A stretch of 26,023 bases of DNA from CAYFRC01 sp050946115 (GTDB lineage: Bacteria; Bacillota; Clostridia; Christensenellales; Aristaeellaceae), in the NCBI GenBank assembly GCA_050946115.1, contig JBMNUF010000029.1, forward strand, positions 1-26,023, in the 5' to 3' direction. A program made the translations under genes and the position numbers. Below the pieces are notes generated by a model. The model searched no databases, was not told where the DNA came from, and saw only the letters and a program-made list of their open reading frames with translations. Shown piece after piece: positions 7,200 to 14,108 of the stretch. The stretch's first letter is position 1, and every line of letters begins with the position of its first letter.

Positions 7200-7976
7200 T
7201 CACTCCCCGTCGGGTTCTGCCTGCTCCGTTTTTTCGGGAGCCGTTTCAAAATAGCGGCAAACGCCCTCGACCATGCCCTGAACGAGCTTGTTCTGATATT
7301 CGGGATCGTTCAGCTTCAGATCCTCCTCGGGGTTGGTCATGTAGCCCATTTCCACTAAGATCGACGGCATTTTTGCCCAGTTGAGCCCCGAATACGTATC
7401 GCGGCGAAACAGCCCGTCTTCTCTCGCGCCCGTAGAGGACACCATGCACTCCAGGATGATTTCCGCTGCGGCATACGCCTCGTCCGCGACCTTGCCCCCC
7501 GTCTTTCTGACGTACAGCCCGATGCCGTTTTTGCTCTTGCTGTTCACACCGTTGCAATGCAGGCGCAAAAAGAGCTGCGCACCGCCTTCGTTCATCATTT
7601 GTGCGCGCTCGATGTTGGAGATATCCACATCGTTTTCCGTGCGCGCCATGATGACGGTCGCGCCCTCTTTTTCGAGCGCCTCTTGCAGCTTGAGCGACAC
7701 ATCGAGGTTCACGATGTATTCCGCGACCTTGCTCTTCACGCCGCGCGTACCGGCGGCGACCTTCGGCTTTTTCTCTTTGCTGCCCGGCGCGACGGGTTCC
7801 GTATCCATATTGGCGTGCGCCTGATGCCCTGCGTCTATGCCGATGACGATGCCCGAGAGCCGCCCCTCAGGCTTGAGAAAGGCGGGGTCGATGTCGTCGG
7901 GATCGGGCTGTTCGCAAAGGGCGAGCGCGGGACACAGGGTGAGAATCAAAAGCATACCGAGTATTTTTCGAAGCAT
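7200..7976 (-). CDS. N-acetylmuramoyl-L-alanine amidase (Amidase_3), copy 2
   Basis: This 258-residue paralogue of the 6027-6788 amidase has the same architecture: an N-terminal hydrophobic export signal (residues 1-21), a short acidic linker slightly longer than in copy 1, then the zinc amidase domain. IDAGHQ, the EYIVNLD glutamate, LRLHCNG and VEMGYMTN are all intact. The C-terminal tail is acidic (PEKTEQAEPDGE), while copy 1 ends in a neutral Gly/Pro tail. The ribosome binding site GGAG lies about eight bases before the ATG. It is the last gene of its transcript; the next gene on this strand is copy 1, beyond the kinase pseudogene. Both copies remaining intact suggests separate uses or dosage. 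Confidence 0.92.
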   Translation of the reverse strand: MLRKILGMLLILTLCPALALCEQPDPDDIDPAFLKPEGRLSGIVIGIDAGHQAHANMDTEPVAPGSKEKKPKVAAGTRGVKSKVAEYIVNLDVSLKLQEALEKEGATVIMARTENDVDISNIERAQMMNEGGAQLFLRLHCNGVNSKSKNGIGLYVRKTGGKVADEAYAAAEIILECMVSSTGAREDGLFRRDTYSGLNWAKMPSILVEMGYMTNPEEDLKLNDPEYQNKLVQGMVEGVCRYFETAPEKTEQAEPDGE

Positions 7977-8045
7977 ATTTTTTTCTCCTCTCTTTATCCA
8001 CCTTTTGACGTGAACTACCGGAAGAATGTTTCATATCGTTTTTCC

Positions 8046-8073
8046 TTGACAACGTCCCGATTTGTGATAAAAT
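8046..8073 (+). promoter_or_regulatory. Sigma-A promoter of peptidase T gene
   Basis: A perfect TTGACA (8046-8051), a 16-base spacer and TAAAAT (8068-8073) lie 30 bases before the pepT start. The -35 box and spacer lie within the duplicated segment; in copy 1 the same position reads TTGCAA and the -10 box is lost at the duplication junction. Confidence 0.8.
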
Positions 8074-8102
8074 TGAAACAAATGCGAAGGGGGATTTGTT
8101 TC

Positions 8103-9308
8103 ATGCGGGCATATGAACGCTTTTTGAAGTATATACGGTTTGACACCGCATCCCGAGAGGAAAACCCATGCTGTCCTTCGACCGAGGGGCAGCGCGTGTT
8201 CGGAGAGGCGCTCGTTCGGGAGCTTTTGGATATGGGCATAGCGGACGCGCGCATCGACGAAAACGGCTACGTCTACGCATCGATCCCCGCGAATCGCGAA
8301 GCCCCGTCCATCGGCTTCATCGCGCATATGGACACCGTGAGCGATGTTCCGTGTATGCCCATGCGCGAGAGGATCATCGAAAACTACGACGGGAAAGACA
8401 TCGCGCTTGAAAACGGGCTCATTATATTCGTGGAAGAATTTCCGTTCCTCAAAAAATACGCCGGGAAGACGCTCATCGTAACCGACGGCAACACCATTCT
8501 GGGCGCGGACGACAAGGCGGGCGTCGCGGAGATCATGACGCTAGCGGAGATATTGCAAAACGACCCGACGATCCCCCACGGCAAGGTCTGTATCGGCTTT
8601 ACCCCCGATGAGGAGATCGGGCGCGGCGCGGATCTGTTCGACGTGGAAAGTTTCGGCGCGGATTTTGCGTACACGGTGGACGGCAGCGAAATCGGCGAAA
8701 TCAACTACGAAAACTTCAATGCGGCATCGGCAAAGGCGGTCATTTCCGGCGTGAGCATCCACCCCGGAAGCGGCAAGGGCAAACTAAAAAACGCGGCACT
8801 CATCGCCGCGGAATTCGTGAGCCTGCTCCCCTCTGCGGAGACGCCCGCGCATACGGAAAACTACGAGGGCTTCTTCCACCTGACCGATATGCAGGGTGAA
8901 ACGGAGCGGGCGGAACTGCGCTACATCATCCGCGACCACGACAAAAGCCGCTTTGAACAGCGAAAAGCCCTGTTTCATGCGACGGCGGGCTTTCTGAACG
9001 CGAAATACGGAGAGGGAACCGTATCGGTTTCCGTGACGGACAGCTATTTCAATATGAAAGGGGAGATCCTCCCCCATCGGCATATTTTGGAGCGCGCCGA
9101 AAAGGCATATGCGGAAAACGGCATCAAAAGTGCCTACAAGCCGATTCGCGGGGGCACGGATGGGGCGCGGCTCACGTTCATGGGTCTGCCCTGCCCCAAC
9201 CTTTCGACCGCGGGCATGAACGCGCACGGCAGGCGCGAATGCGTATGCGTGGAGGATATGGACACGATGACCCTGGTTCTGAAATCCATCGTTACCTTCG
9301 GATTGTAA
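8103..9308 (+). CDS. pepT: Peptidase T (tripeptide aminopeptidase, M20B)
   Basis: This 401-residue cytosolic dinuclear zinc aminopeptidase removes the N-terminal residue from tripeptides. M20 motifs in order are HMD (H75, D77), GADDKAG (bridging aspartate at 136), PDEEIG (general base E170, ligand E171), the D193 region TVDGSEIGEINYENFNA (diagnostic of PepT) and the last ligand H375 in AGMNAHG. Length matches the roughly 405-residue family. The ATG at 8103 is taken because AAGGGGG lies nine bases upstream; an open frame continues far upstream but runs antisense to the amidase and is not coding. A promoter sits directly in front. The fructokinase gene follows after 22 bases. Confidence 0.94.
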   Translation: MRAYERFLKYIRFDTASREENPCCPSTEGQRVFGEALVRELLDMGIADARIDENGYVYASIPANREAPSIGFIAHMDTVSDVPCMPMRERIIENYDGKDIALENGLIIFVEEFPFLKKYAGKTLIVTDGNTILGADDKAGVAEIMTLAEILQNDPTIPHGKVCIGFTPDEEIGRGADLFDVESFGADFAYTVDGSEIGEINYENFNAASAKAVISGVSIHPGSGKGKLKNAALIAAEFVSLLPSAETPAHTENYEGFFHLTDMQGETERAELRYIIRDHDKSRFEQRKALFHATAGFLNAKYGEGTVSVSVTDSYFNMKGEILPHRHILERAEKAYAENGIKSAYKPIRGGTDGARLTFMGLPCPNLSTAGMNAHGRRECVCVEDMDTMTLVLKSIVTFGL

Positions 9309-9330
9309 TATCGGCAAGGAGGAATTCCCC

Positions 9331-10209
9331 ATGAGACTTGGCGCACTGGAAGCGGGCGGCACCAAAATGGTCTGCTCGGTCGGAGACGAAAACGGCACGC
9401 TCTTCGCGCGGGTGAGCATTCCCACGGAACACCCAGGTGTGACGCTGCCAAAAATCGCGGCTTTCTTTCGGGATAAGGGCATCGAGGCGCTCGGAATCGG
9501 CAGCTTCGGCCCCCTCGACCTGAACCCCAAATCGCCTGCCTACGGGCATATCACGACCACGCCCAAGCCCGGCTGGAAGGACGCGCCGCTCTTGCCCTAT
9601 CTGCGCGACGCGCTCGCAGTGCCGTGCGGCATCGACACCGACGTCAACGCCGCAGCGCTCGCGGAATGGAAGTTAGGCGCGGGCAGGGGGCTGAACAACC
9701 TCATCTACGTGACGGTCGGCACAGGCGTCGGCGCGGGCGCCGTCGTGGAGGGAAATCTCGTGCACGGGCTCATGCATCCCGAGGCGGGGCACATAGTGAT
9801 TCGCCCGCACAGAAACGACCCCTCCCCCGTAGGCTTTTGCCCCTACCACGTGAGTTGCCTCGAAGGGCTTGCGGCGGGGCCGACGTTCGACAAACGGTGG
9901 GGCAAGTCCGCAAAGGAACTCCCGCACGACCATATCGGCTGGGATATCGAGGCGTACTATCTCGCGCAGTTCTGCGTGAACGCGTTTACGCTCCTCTCCG
10001 CCGAATGCATCGTGCTGGGCGGCGGCGTCATGCAGCAGGAATTCCTGTTTGAAAAGATTCGCAAGCAGACGCTGTCCATGCTGAACGGTTACATCGCCTC
10101 CGACAGACTCCTCAACCACATCGATACCCTTATCGTGCCGCCGGGGCTTTCCATCCACAGCGGCGTGACGGGCGCGCTGCTCCTCGCGGCGGACGCGCTG
10201 AAAAAATAG
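9331..10209 (+). CDS. scrK: ROK-family fructokinase
   Basis: This 292-residue ATP-dependent sugar kinase probably phosphorylates fructose to fructose 6-phosphate in the cytosol. The N-terminal ATP loop ALEAGGTK (5-12) and catalytic D104 in TDVNAAALAEW are clear. A zinc site built from H154, C170, H173 and C176 (GHI...GFCPYHVSC) and the following LEGLAAGPT mark the Bacillus-type ScrK/YdhR fructokinase branch within ROK. GGAGG precedes the ATG at normal spacing. It probably shares the pepT transcript and ends at a strong bidirectional terminator. No sucrose hydrolase or PTS gene adjoins it, so the exact sugar source is unknown; mannose kinase activity is an alternative. Confidence 0.9.
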   Translation: MRLGALEAGGTKMVCSVGDENGTLFARVSIPTEHPGVTLPKIAAFFRDKGIEALGIGSFGPLDLNPKSPAYGHITTTPKPGWKDAPLLPYLRDALAVPCGIDTDVNAAALAEWKLGAGRGLNNLIYVTVGTGVGAGAVVEGNLVHGLMHPEAGHIVIRPHRNDPSPVGFCPYHVSCLEGLAAGPTFDKRWGKSAKELPHDHIGWDIEAYYLAQFCVNAFTLLSAECIVLGGGVMQQEFLFEKIRKQTLSMLNGYIASDRLLNHIDTLIVPPGLSIHSGVTGALLLAADALKK

Positions 10210-10217
10210 CGATACAG

Positions 10218-10254
10218 AAAAGCGGCTGCCTCTACACTCGAGACAGCCGCTTTT
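10218..10254. terminator. Bidirectional terminator between fructokinase and ferredoxin genes
   Basis: AAAAGCGGCTG (10218-10228) pairs with CAGCCGCTTTT (10244-10254). The stem is flanked by A and T runs, so it can end transcription from both convergent genes. The right arm ends in four T on the plus strand, and the same holds on the minus strand. Confidence 0.85.
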
Positions 10255-10266
10255 AGGAAAATTCGG

Positions 10267-10437
10267 TTACTCCTCCACAGGTGCGCCGACGGGGCAAACG
10301 TCCGCACAGGCCCCGCAATCGATGCAGGTATCCGCATCGATCACGTACTTGCCGTCGCCTTCGGAAATCGCGTCGACGGGACATCCTTCCACGCAAGCGC
10401 CGCAATTGATGCAATCATCAGTAATCTTGTATGCCAT
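10267..10437 (-). CDS. 2[4Fe-4S] ferredoxin
   Basis: This 56-residue clostridial-type ferredoxin is a soluble low-potential electron carrier for anaerobic redox enzymes. Two classical motifs are complete: C9-x2-C12-x2-C15-x3-C19-P and C38-x2-C41-x2-C44-x3-C48-P, each set binding one of the two cubane clusters. The first half (DDCINCGAC...CP.DAI) and second half are internal repeats, as usual for this family. The ribosome binding site AAGGAGGT lies seven bases before the ATG. It has its own promoter and shares a bidirectional terminator with the convergent fructokinase gene, so it is monocistronic. Confidence 0.96.
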   Translation of the reverse strand: MAYKITDDCINCGACVEGCPVDAISEGDGKYVIDADTCIDCGACADVCPVGAPVEE

Positions 10438-10468
10438 GATGTACACCTCCTTGTGTTTTATACGCGGT

Positions 10469-10496
10469 ATTATATCACATGGTTTGAAAAAAACAA
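10469..10496 (-). promoter_or_regulatory. Promoter of ferredoxin gene
   Basis: The minus strand has TTGTTT (10491-10496), a 16-base spacer and perfect TATAAT (10469-10474), about 30 bases before the ferredoxin start. Confidence 0.65.
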
Positions 10497-10526
10497 CGGC
10501 AATTCTGCGGAAAAGAAGGGAACCTT

Positions 10527-11003
10527 TTGAATAAAACCGTTATTTTACAGGCGTTGGCGCTCTTGCGGGACGCAACGCCCCTCAAAACCGACTGCGGGAC
10601 GCTTTGCAACCGCGCCTGCTGCGCCCCCGACGGCGACGGGCAGGGCGGCGTATTGCTGCTGCCCGGCGAGCGGGAACTCTATCCGTTTCCGTGGGGACAA
10701 ATCGAAGGCGACGTGCTTTTCTGCGACGCGCCCTGCGACAGAAGCAGGCGCCCATTCAACTGCCGCATATTCCCGCTCGTTCCCGCAAAGACGAAGGACG
10801 GCACGTGGTCGGTTCGCATGGACAGGCGCGCATCGAGCCTTTGTCCGCTCTTCGGATACGGCATAAAGGGGCTGGATCCTTCCTTTGTGCGCGCTGCGAA
10901 AGAAGCCGTGCGCGTTTTGGCGCAGGAAAAATCGTATCTGCCGTTTTTGGAGGAATGGTCGCGCCGGGAAAGGGAGTTCGCGCGGCAGATCGCGCCGCTG
11001 TAG
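10527..11003 (+). CDS. Cys-rich putative metal-binding protein (YkgJ-like)
   Basis: I do not recognise this 158-residue protein with certainty. It has many cysteines in its first half: DCGTLCNRACC at about 22-32, then CDAPC and a RRPFNCRIFPL segment around 74-84, and one more Cys near residue 106. The layout resembles YkgJ-type zinc/iron-chelating proteins (CxxCxxxCC followed later by RP..CR.FP). It has no signal peptide, so it is probably cytosolic. The start is a TTG at 10527 with GAAGGGAAC upstream. It lies divergent from the ferredoxin gene, so a role in iron-sulfur or metal handling is possible but only an inference from position and cysteine content. Confidence 0.7.
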   Translation: MNKTVILQALALLRDATPLKTDCGTLCNRACCAPDGDGQGGVLLLPGERELYPFPWGQIEGDVLFCDAPCDRSRRPFNCRIFPLVPAKTKDGTWSVRMDRRASSLCPLFGYGIKGLDPSFVRAAKEAVRVLAQEKSYLPFLEEWSRREREFARQIAPL

Positions 11004-11010
11004 GGCATAG

Positions 11011-11033
11011 AAAAACGAAGCCCTTTTCGGTTT
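11011..11033 (-). terminator. Possible weak terminator of rpsT
   Basis: On the minus strand CGAA-AAGGGC-TTCG is flanked by an A run on one side and TTTTT on the other, giving a short A/T-extended hairpin about 25 bases after the rpsT stop. The stem is short, so this call is tentative. Confidence 0.35.
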
Positions 11034-11058
11034 CTGAAAAGATGCTCCGTTCGCTGTC

Positions 11059-11322
11059 TTATTGCTGCGCCGCTTTATTCAGTCTCTTCGCGAGACGGGA
11101 CTTTTTGCGGTTCGCGGCGTTCTTATGGATAACGCCCTTGCTCGCAGTCCTGTCGATCGCACCGATGGTAGCGCTCAGAAGCTTCGCGTCCGCTTCCCCT
11201 GTCGCGATAGCGGTCTCAAACTTCTTGACGGACGTGCGCATGGCGGTTTTAAGCATGCGGTTCCGAAGGTTCTTCTTTTGATTCACCTTCACACGTTTGA
11301 TGGCGGATTTGATATTCGGCAA
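11059..11322 (-). CDS. rpsT: 30S ribosomal protein S20
   Basis: S20 is a basic primary 16S rRNA-binding protein of the small subunit. The 87-residue sequence shows the family pattern: PNIKSAIKRVKVNQKKNLRN at the start, an alternating Lys/Arg-rich helical hairpin, KGVIHKNAANRKKSRLAKRLN near the end. The start is a TTG at 11322, because GGGAGG lies at normal spacing (eight bases) and the family begins M/V-P-N-I-K; a longer open frame upstream is not conserved S20 sequence. A non-ATG start on rpsT is known in other bacteria and may limit translation. The gene has a strong promoter of its own. Confidence 0.96.
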   Translation of the reverse strand: MPNIKSAIKRVKVNQKKNLRNRMLKTAMRTSVKKFETAIATGEADAKLLSATIGAIDRTASKGVIHKNAANRKKSRLAKRLNKAAQQ

Positions 11323-11357
11323 AACATTCACCTCCCGACAACTAATCAACATATGCT

Positions 11358-11386
11358 ATTGTATCACCGAACGAGGGGCATTGCAA
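11358..11386 (-). promoter_or_regulatory. Sigma-A promoter of rpsT
   Basis: The minus strand reads TTGCAA (11381-11386), 17 bases, TACAAT (11358-11363), about 35 bases before the TTG start of rpsT. Confidence 0.8.
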
Positions 11387-11452
11387 GCAGTTTTTGTTAA
11401 TTTTCGTCCGTCGCGCGATTAAGACATGCGCCGTTCGCTTATGGTGTTCCCG

Positions 11453-11503
11453 AAAAAACGCAAAACGATGGCGCGGACGAGTCCGATGCTGTCCGAACCA
11501 TCG
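11453..11503 (-). terminator. Terminator of the small membrane protein gene
   Basis: On the minus strand CGATGG and CCATCG close an outer stem, and CGGAC/GTCCG an inner one, with a two-base internal loop between them. Downstream comes TTTTGCG and then a six-T run (11453-11458). It lies about 40 bases after the stop of the 11541-11843 gene. Confidence 0.7.
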
Positions 11504-11540
11504 CCTGCGCGTTCTCTGCCTTTTCTGGGTTGTCCAAAAC

Positions 11541-11843
11541 TCAACGGTTCTTTTTGAGCAGGCGCATGCCGACAAAGCCCAATACCGCGAACGCGCCGAA
11601 GCCGATGCCCATCTGACGCGTGCGCTGCGCCTCTGCGAGCTTTTTGAGACCGTCCATCCCCATCGAAAAGCCGCCCGCGGTCGAAAAGCCGACGGTACCT
11701 TCATAGCTTTCGTCGGCAAGGTTGAAGACGCCTTCCGCACCGCCCGATTTGATTTTCACGGTCTTGGACGTTGCGCCCAGTACGCCATATGCAAGCCCGG
11801 CAATGGCGACGAGCAAAAGCACGATTGCAATCCCCCTGCGCAT
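11541..11843 (-). CDS. Small membrane protein, two transmembrane segments
   Basis: I do not recognise the family of this 100-residue protein. Residues 4-22 form a hydrophobic helix that could be an anchor or signal peptide. A Gly-rich middle (GGAEGVFNLADESYEGTVGF, 34-53) follows, and residues 79-96 form a second hydrophobic helix ending in a basic KKNR tail. The first helix and terminal positive charges suggest both ends lie in the cytosol with a short external loop. The ATG at 11843 is used because AAGGAGGT precedes it by seven bases. It has its own promoter and terminator, so it is a single-gene unit. Confidence 0.72.
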   Translation of the reverse strand: MRRGIAIVLLLVAIAGLAYGVLGATSKTVKIKSGGAEGVFNLADESYEGTVGFSTAGGFSMGMDGLKKLAEAQRTRQMGIGFGAFAVLGFVGMRLLKKNR

Positions 11844-11896
11844 GATGAAAACCTCCTTAAAATGGAATGTTCCGAATGCGGTTCCTGTAGATACAG

Positions 11897-11925
11897 AATA
11901 TAGCAAAACAGAGAAGGAAAGTCAA
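11897..11925 (-). promoter_or_regulatory. Promoter of the small membrane protein gene
   Basis: The minus strand has TTGACT (11920-11925), a 17-base spacer that ends in TGC, and TATATT (11897-11902). It combines a near-consensus -35 with an extended -10 and is probably a strong promoter. Confidence 0.8.
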
Positions 11926-12003
11926 GCACAAAATGTAGCGCGAGGCGCGTGTGCCAACCCGGTCTGTGCCTGCCGTCAATGTGCGATATCTCGCGCATAC
12001 CTG

Positions 12004-12657
12004 TTAGGTGCCTATTCTGTCTATGATGCGCCCTGCTGCTTCCACATGCATGATCCAATGCCGCGACAGCGGCATTTTTAGTAAGCCCGCGACATCCTTT
12101 GCGCACCAGTAGTCTATGAGCCACGATGCCCTTTCATCCGCGTTGATGACGCCCAACTCCCGAATCCGCTCCTTGTCGCCCTCCGAAAAACGCCGTTTCA
12201 ATTCCTCGAAGCGGATGGAACAGAGCCACAAATCCGTATTCCTGCAAACGGCTTTTGCATACTCATACAATGCGTCGATATCCAGCTTTCGGGAGAATTC
12301 GGCAATTTGCTCTTTCACCAGTTCGTTTCCGGTGGTGATGATGGGCGATCCGATCCTGCTTTGGAAGCCTTCGGAAAAAAGCACTTCCGTCTTTTTGCGG
12401 ATGAGCGTGTTCACAACGATGTCTTCGATCCGCATGATATGCCAGATCGAATAGGCGACCGTCTTATTGTGATAGCCCGAAACGTTGAGAAACGGGATTT
12501 TGCAGTAGTCCTCCGCGGGCAGAATTCCCCTCCAACGCAGCATCTCTTCCATCAACATCTTTCTTAGGGCGATCAGTTCTCCGATTCCCTCGTCGAACGA
12601 TGCTTTCTTTAGAAGCTGCTGCACCTTCTTGTTTTGTTCGGACCAATTCCTGTTCAT
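12004..12657 (-). CDS. DinB-like putative metal-dependent protein
   Basis: This 217-residue protein is largely helical and resembles the DinB/YfiT four-helix-bundle superfamily. Members bind a divalent metal through three histidines, and some are thiol transferases. The candidate ligands are H73 in SIWHIMRIED and H200 and H204 in SRHWIMHVE, matching the family pattern of one His on helix 2 and an HxxxH-like pair late in the chain. The ATG at 12657 has a GGGGAATC-like weak ribosome binding site. It follows the lipoprotein gene by 28 bases on the same strand. The function is not predictable; stress or antibiotic detoxification is a possible role inferred from the superfamily. Confidence 0.65.
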   Translation of the reverse strand: MNRNWSEQNKKVQQLLKKASFDEGIGELIALRKMLMEEMLRWRGILPAEDYCKIPFLNVSGYHNKTVAYSIWHIMRIEDIVVNTLIRKKTEVLFSEGFQSRIGSPIITTGNELVKEQIAEFSRKLDIDALYEYAKAVCRNTDLWLCSIRFEELKRRFSEGDKERIRELGVINADERASWLIDYWCAKDVAGLLKMPLSRHWIMHVEAAGRIIDRIGT

Positions 12658-12685
12658 GATTCCCCGAAGCCCCCTTAACTACGCA

Positions 12686-13171
12686 TCAATCCCATCGCAA
12701 GAAATAGTAGAACCAATTCGGCTGAATCCGCTCTGTAATACATTCTCTTTGACCATCTTCGCTTTCCCATTCGTACACGCCATCCCCTGTTTGTGTAAAA
12801 TGCGCCTCACTTTCAAAGGCGAGGGCATTCGGGATATCCTTTTCCGAATAGTAAAAGCCGGAATAGGTCGAAGAGGTCACGATTCCCGTGCCGCCGCAGT
12901 AAAAACCCAATATATCCGGAGAATAGCGATATACCCCTTTCACGATTGTGCCTTCGCCGAGCCGATCTTTGATATACTCTGCCTTTTTCTCATCGCTCCA
13001 CCACGTGATGAAGGGCGGATACGGAAAAGCACGGAGGCCTTCAGAATGTTCCGTTACATATTGAAAAATGGTCTCCTTTGATTCGGAATCGTCCATGAAT
13101 CCGCATCCGGCAAGCAACATGCAGCCCAGAATGAGCAATAAAACAAACGCTTTTCTTTTCGTCCTATACAT
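12686..13171 (-). CDS. Putative lipoprotein, unknown function
   Basis: The 161-residue product begins with a basic n-region (MYRTKRK), a hydrophobic core and the lipobox LAGC with the lipidated Cys at residue 23. It should therefore be anchored on the outer face of the cytoplasmic membrane. The mature part has no domain I know; it is rich in aromatic residues (YPPFITWW, GFYCGG, WFYYFLRWD at the end). The ATG at 13171 is selected because GGAAGGGG lies at suitable spacing and the lipoprotein signal begins there. It lies between the glyoxalase-like gene (41 bases upstream) and the DinB-like gene (28 bases downstream), probably in one transcript. Confidence 0.72.
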   Translation of the reverse strand: MYRTKRKAFVLLLILGCMLLAGCGFMDDSESKETIFQYVTEHSEGLRAFPYPPFITWWSDEKKAEYIKDRLGEGTIVKGVYRYSPDILGFYCGGTGIVTSSTYSGFYYSEKDIPNALAFESEAHFTQTGDGVYEWESEDGQRECITERIQPNWFYYFLRWD

Positions 13172-13212
13172 GGAGAAGCCCCTTCCGCGAATGGCGACTT
13201 TCAAAACAGACC

Positions 13213-13587
13213 CTATTCCTTGATGCCAAAGTAGATCCAGCGCCCGTCGATATCCTCGATCACAAATTCCCGATTATGGTAATCGGTTTTATGCAGCCGC
13301 TGAACGATTTTTACGCCCTTTGCCTCATATTCATCCTGCAAGGCCTGTTGATCCCGCACGATGACATAGGCGTCCCCGCCATAGCCGTACAGCTCACGGT
13401 TGGGGATTACCTTTTGCCCGTTTGACTGTGTCAGGATGAATTCGACGCTGTCCCTATACAGGCATATGTGTTTTTCCTCCGCACCGAGATAATCCACCCT
13501 CCGAAAGCCGAGCATCTCGGTATAGTATTCTGCGGTTTTGCAAATATCGGGCGTAGGAAAAACACAGTGGGATGCAAACAACTCCAT
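13213..13587 (-). CDS. Glyoxalase/bleomycin-resistance (VOC) family protein
   Basis: The 124-residue protein has the vicinal-oxygen-chelate fold pattern: an N-terminal strand with H7, FPTPDICKTAEYYTEMLGF (10-28) typical of VOC repeat 1, SVEFILTQ with E49, then GDAYVIVRD and a terminal EFVIEDIDGRWIYFG. Members bind metal through His/Glu residues and include glyoxalase I, dioxygenases and antibiotic-binding proteins. The single-domain length fits a homodimer. TAGGAG lies about eight bases before the ATG. The substrate is not predictable; the neighbouring small accessory genes suggest a defensive or detoxifying role, but that is inference. Confidence 0.82.
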   Translation of the reverse strand: MELFASHCVFPTPDICKTAEYYTEMLGFRRVDYLGAEEKHICLYRDSVEFILTQSNGQKVIPNRELYGYGGDAYVIVRDQQALQDEYEAKGVKIVQRLHKTDYHNREFVIEDIDGRWIYFGIKE

Positions 13588-13646
13588 GGCAATATACTCC
13601 TATCGGTTTGGATTTGTTCGAAAAAGCGGACGTCGCGCCTTCCGCA

Positions 13647-13973
13647 TCACAAAATTTCTTTCAGTTTGTCCAAAAACGCCTCTTCGCCGAAGGTATTGAT
13701 CTTGAAGAACATGGCCTGCGATCCGCCGGATGTGATCGCGCTGAGGTGCACGATGCCGTCTTCCCCCTGAAACAGCGTGACGTTCATCGATACCCTGTTG
13801 TTCCCCAGATAGCTGTACCTTTCAAACACCCGAACGGAACAGCGGCTGTTTCCGATTTGAAAATCGCTGCCGTCCTCAAGAGATGCCGATATGCTCCCCT
13901 CCAAAATCCCCTGTTCGATTCTCTCCAACAATTCCGCAAAATCGCCTTGCAACGACCGTACCAGTTTTGCCAT
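13647..13973 (-). CDS. DUF6054 family protein
   Basis: This 108-residue protein of unknown function matches my memory of the DUF6054 family of Firmicutes. Key blocks are GDFAELLERIEQGIL, SISASLEDGSDF, CSVRVFERYSY, the SAITSGGSQA loop and the ending FGEEAFLDKLKEIL. The predicted fold is alpha plus beta without signal peptide or transmembrane segment. The ATG at 13973 has AGGAGG nine bases upstream; an in-frame ATG three codons earlier touches that site and is less likely. It is the first of four or five minus-strand genes with short gaps. A short palindrome, TGCCT-TAT-AGGCA, lies upstream at 14045-14060 and may be a regulatory site. Confidence 0.72.
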   Translation of the reverse strand: MAKLVRSLQGDFAELLERIEQGILEGSISASLEDGSDFQIGNSRCSVRVFERYSYLGNNRVSMNVTLFQGEDGIVHLSAITSGGSQAMFFKINTFGEEAFLDKLKEIL

Positions 13974-14108
13974 GCTGCGCATCCTCCTTCTAAATGTGAA
14001 AGTATCAATGGTTCCTTTTAATGAATTCCTCTACTGTGTGCCTTATAGGCAGGAGCTTACAGTTTTTGATTGGTCAGGTGGAATTTGACAGGAGAAAATC
14101 CTACCAAA

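Larger units (their letters stand above)
6881..8069. repeat. Tandem duplication, copy 2 (kinase remnant plus second amidase)
   Basis: This is the homologous partner of 5331-6882. The kinase part has shrunk by deletion, whereas the amidase part is intact. About 95 bases upstream of the two amidase starts also align (ATGTT-CAT-TCG blocks and the CCGATT-GTGAT end). The unit ends inside the promoter of the peptidase T gene. Confidence 0.85.

Noticed and set aside
7557..8102. An N-terminal extension of peptidase T by about 180 codons
   Set aside because: The open frame continues upstream, but it runs antisense to the second amidase. The ribosome binding site and promoter at 8046-8093 fit a start at 8103, which gives the family's usual length.
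10218..10254. Attachment site or integron-like hairpin between the fructokinase and ferredoxin genes
   Set aside because: The stem flanked by A and T runs between convergent genes is fully explained as a bidirectional terminator.
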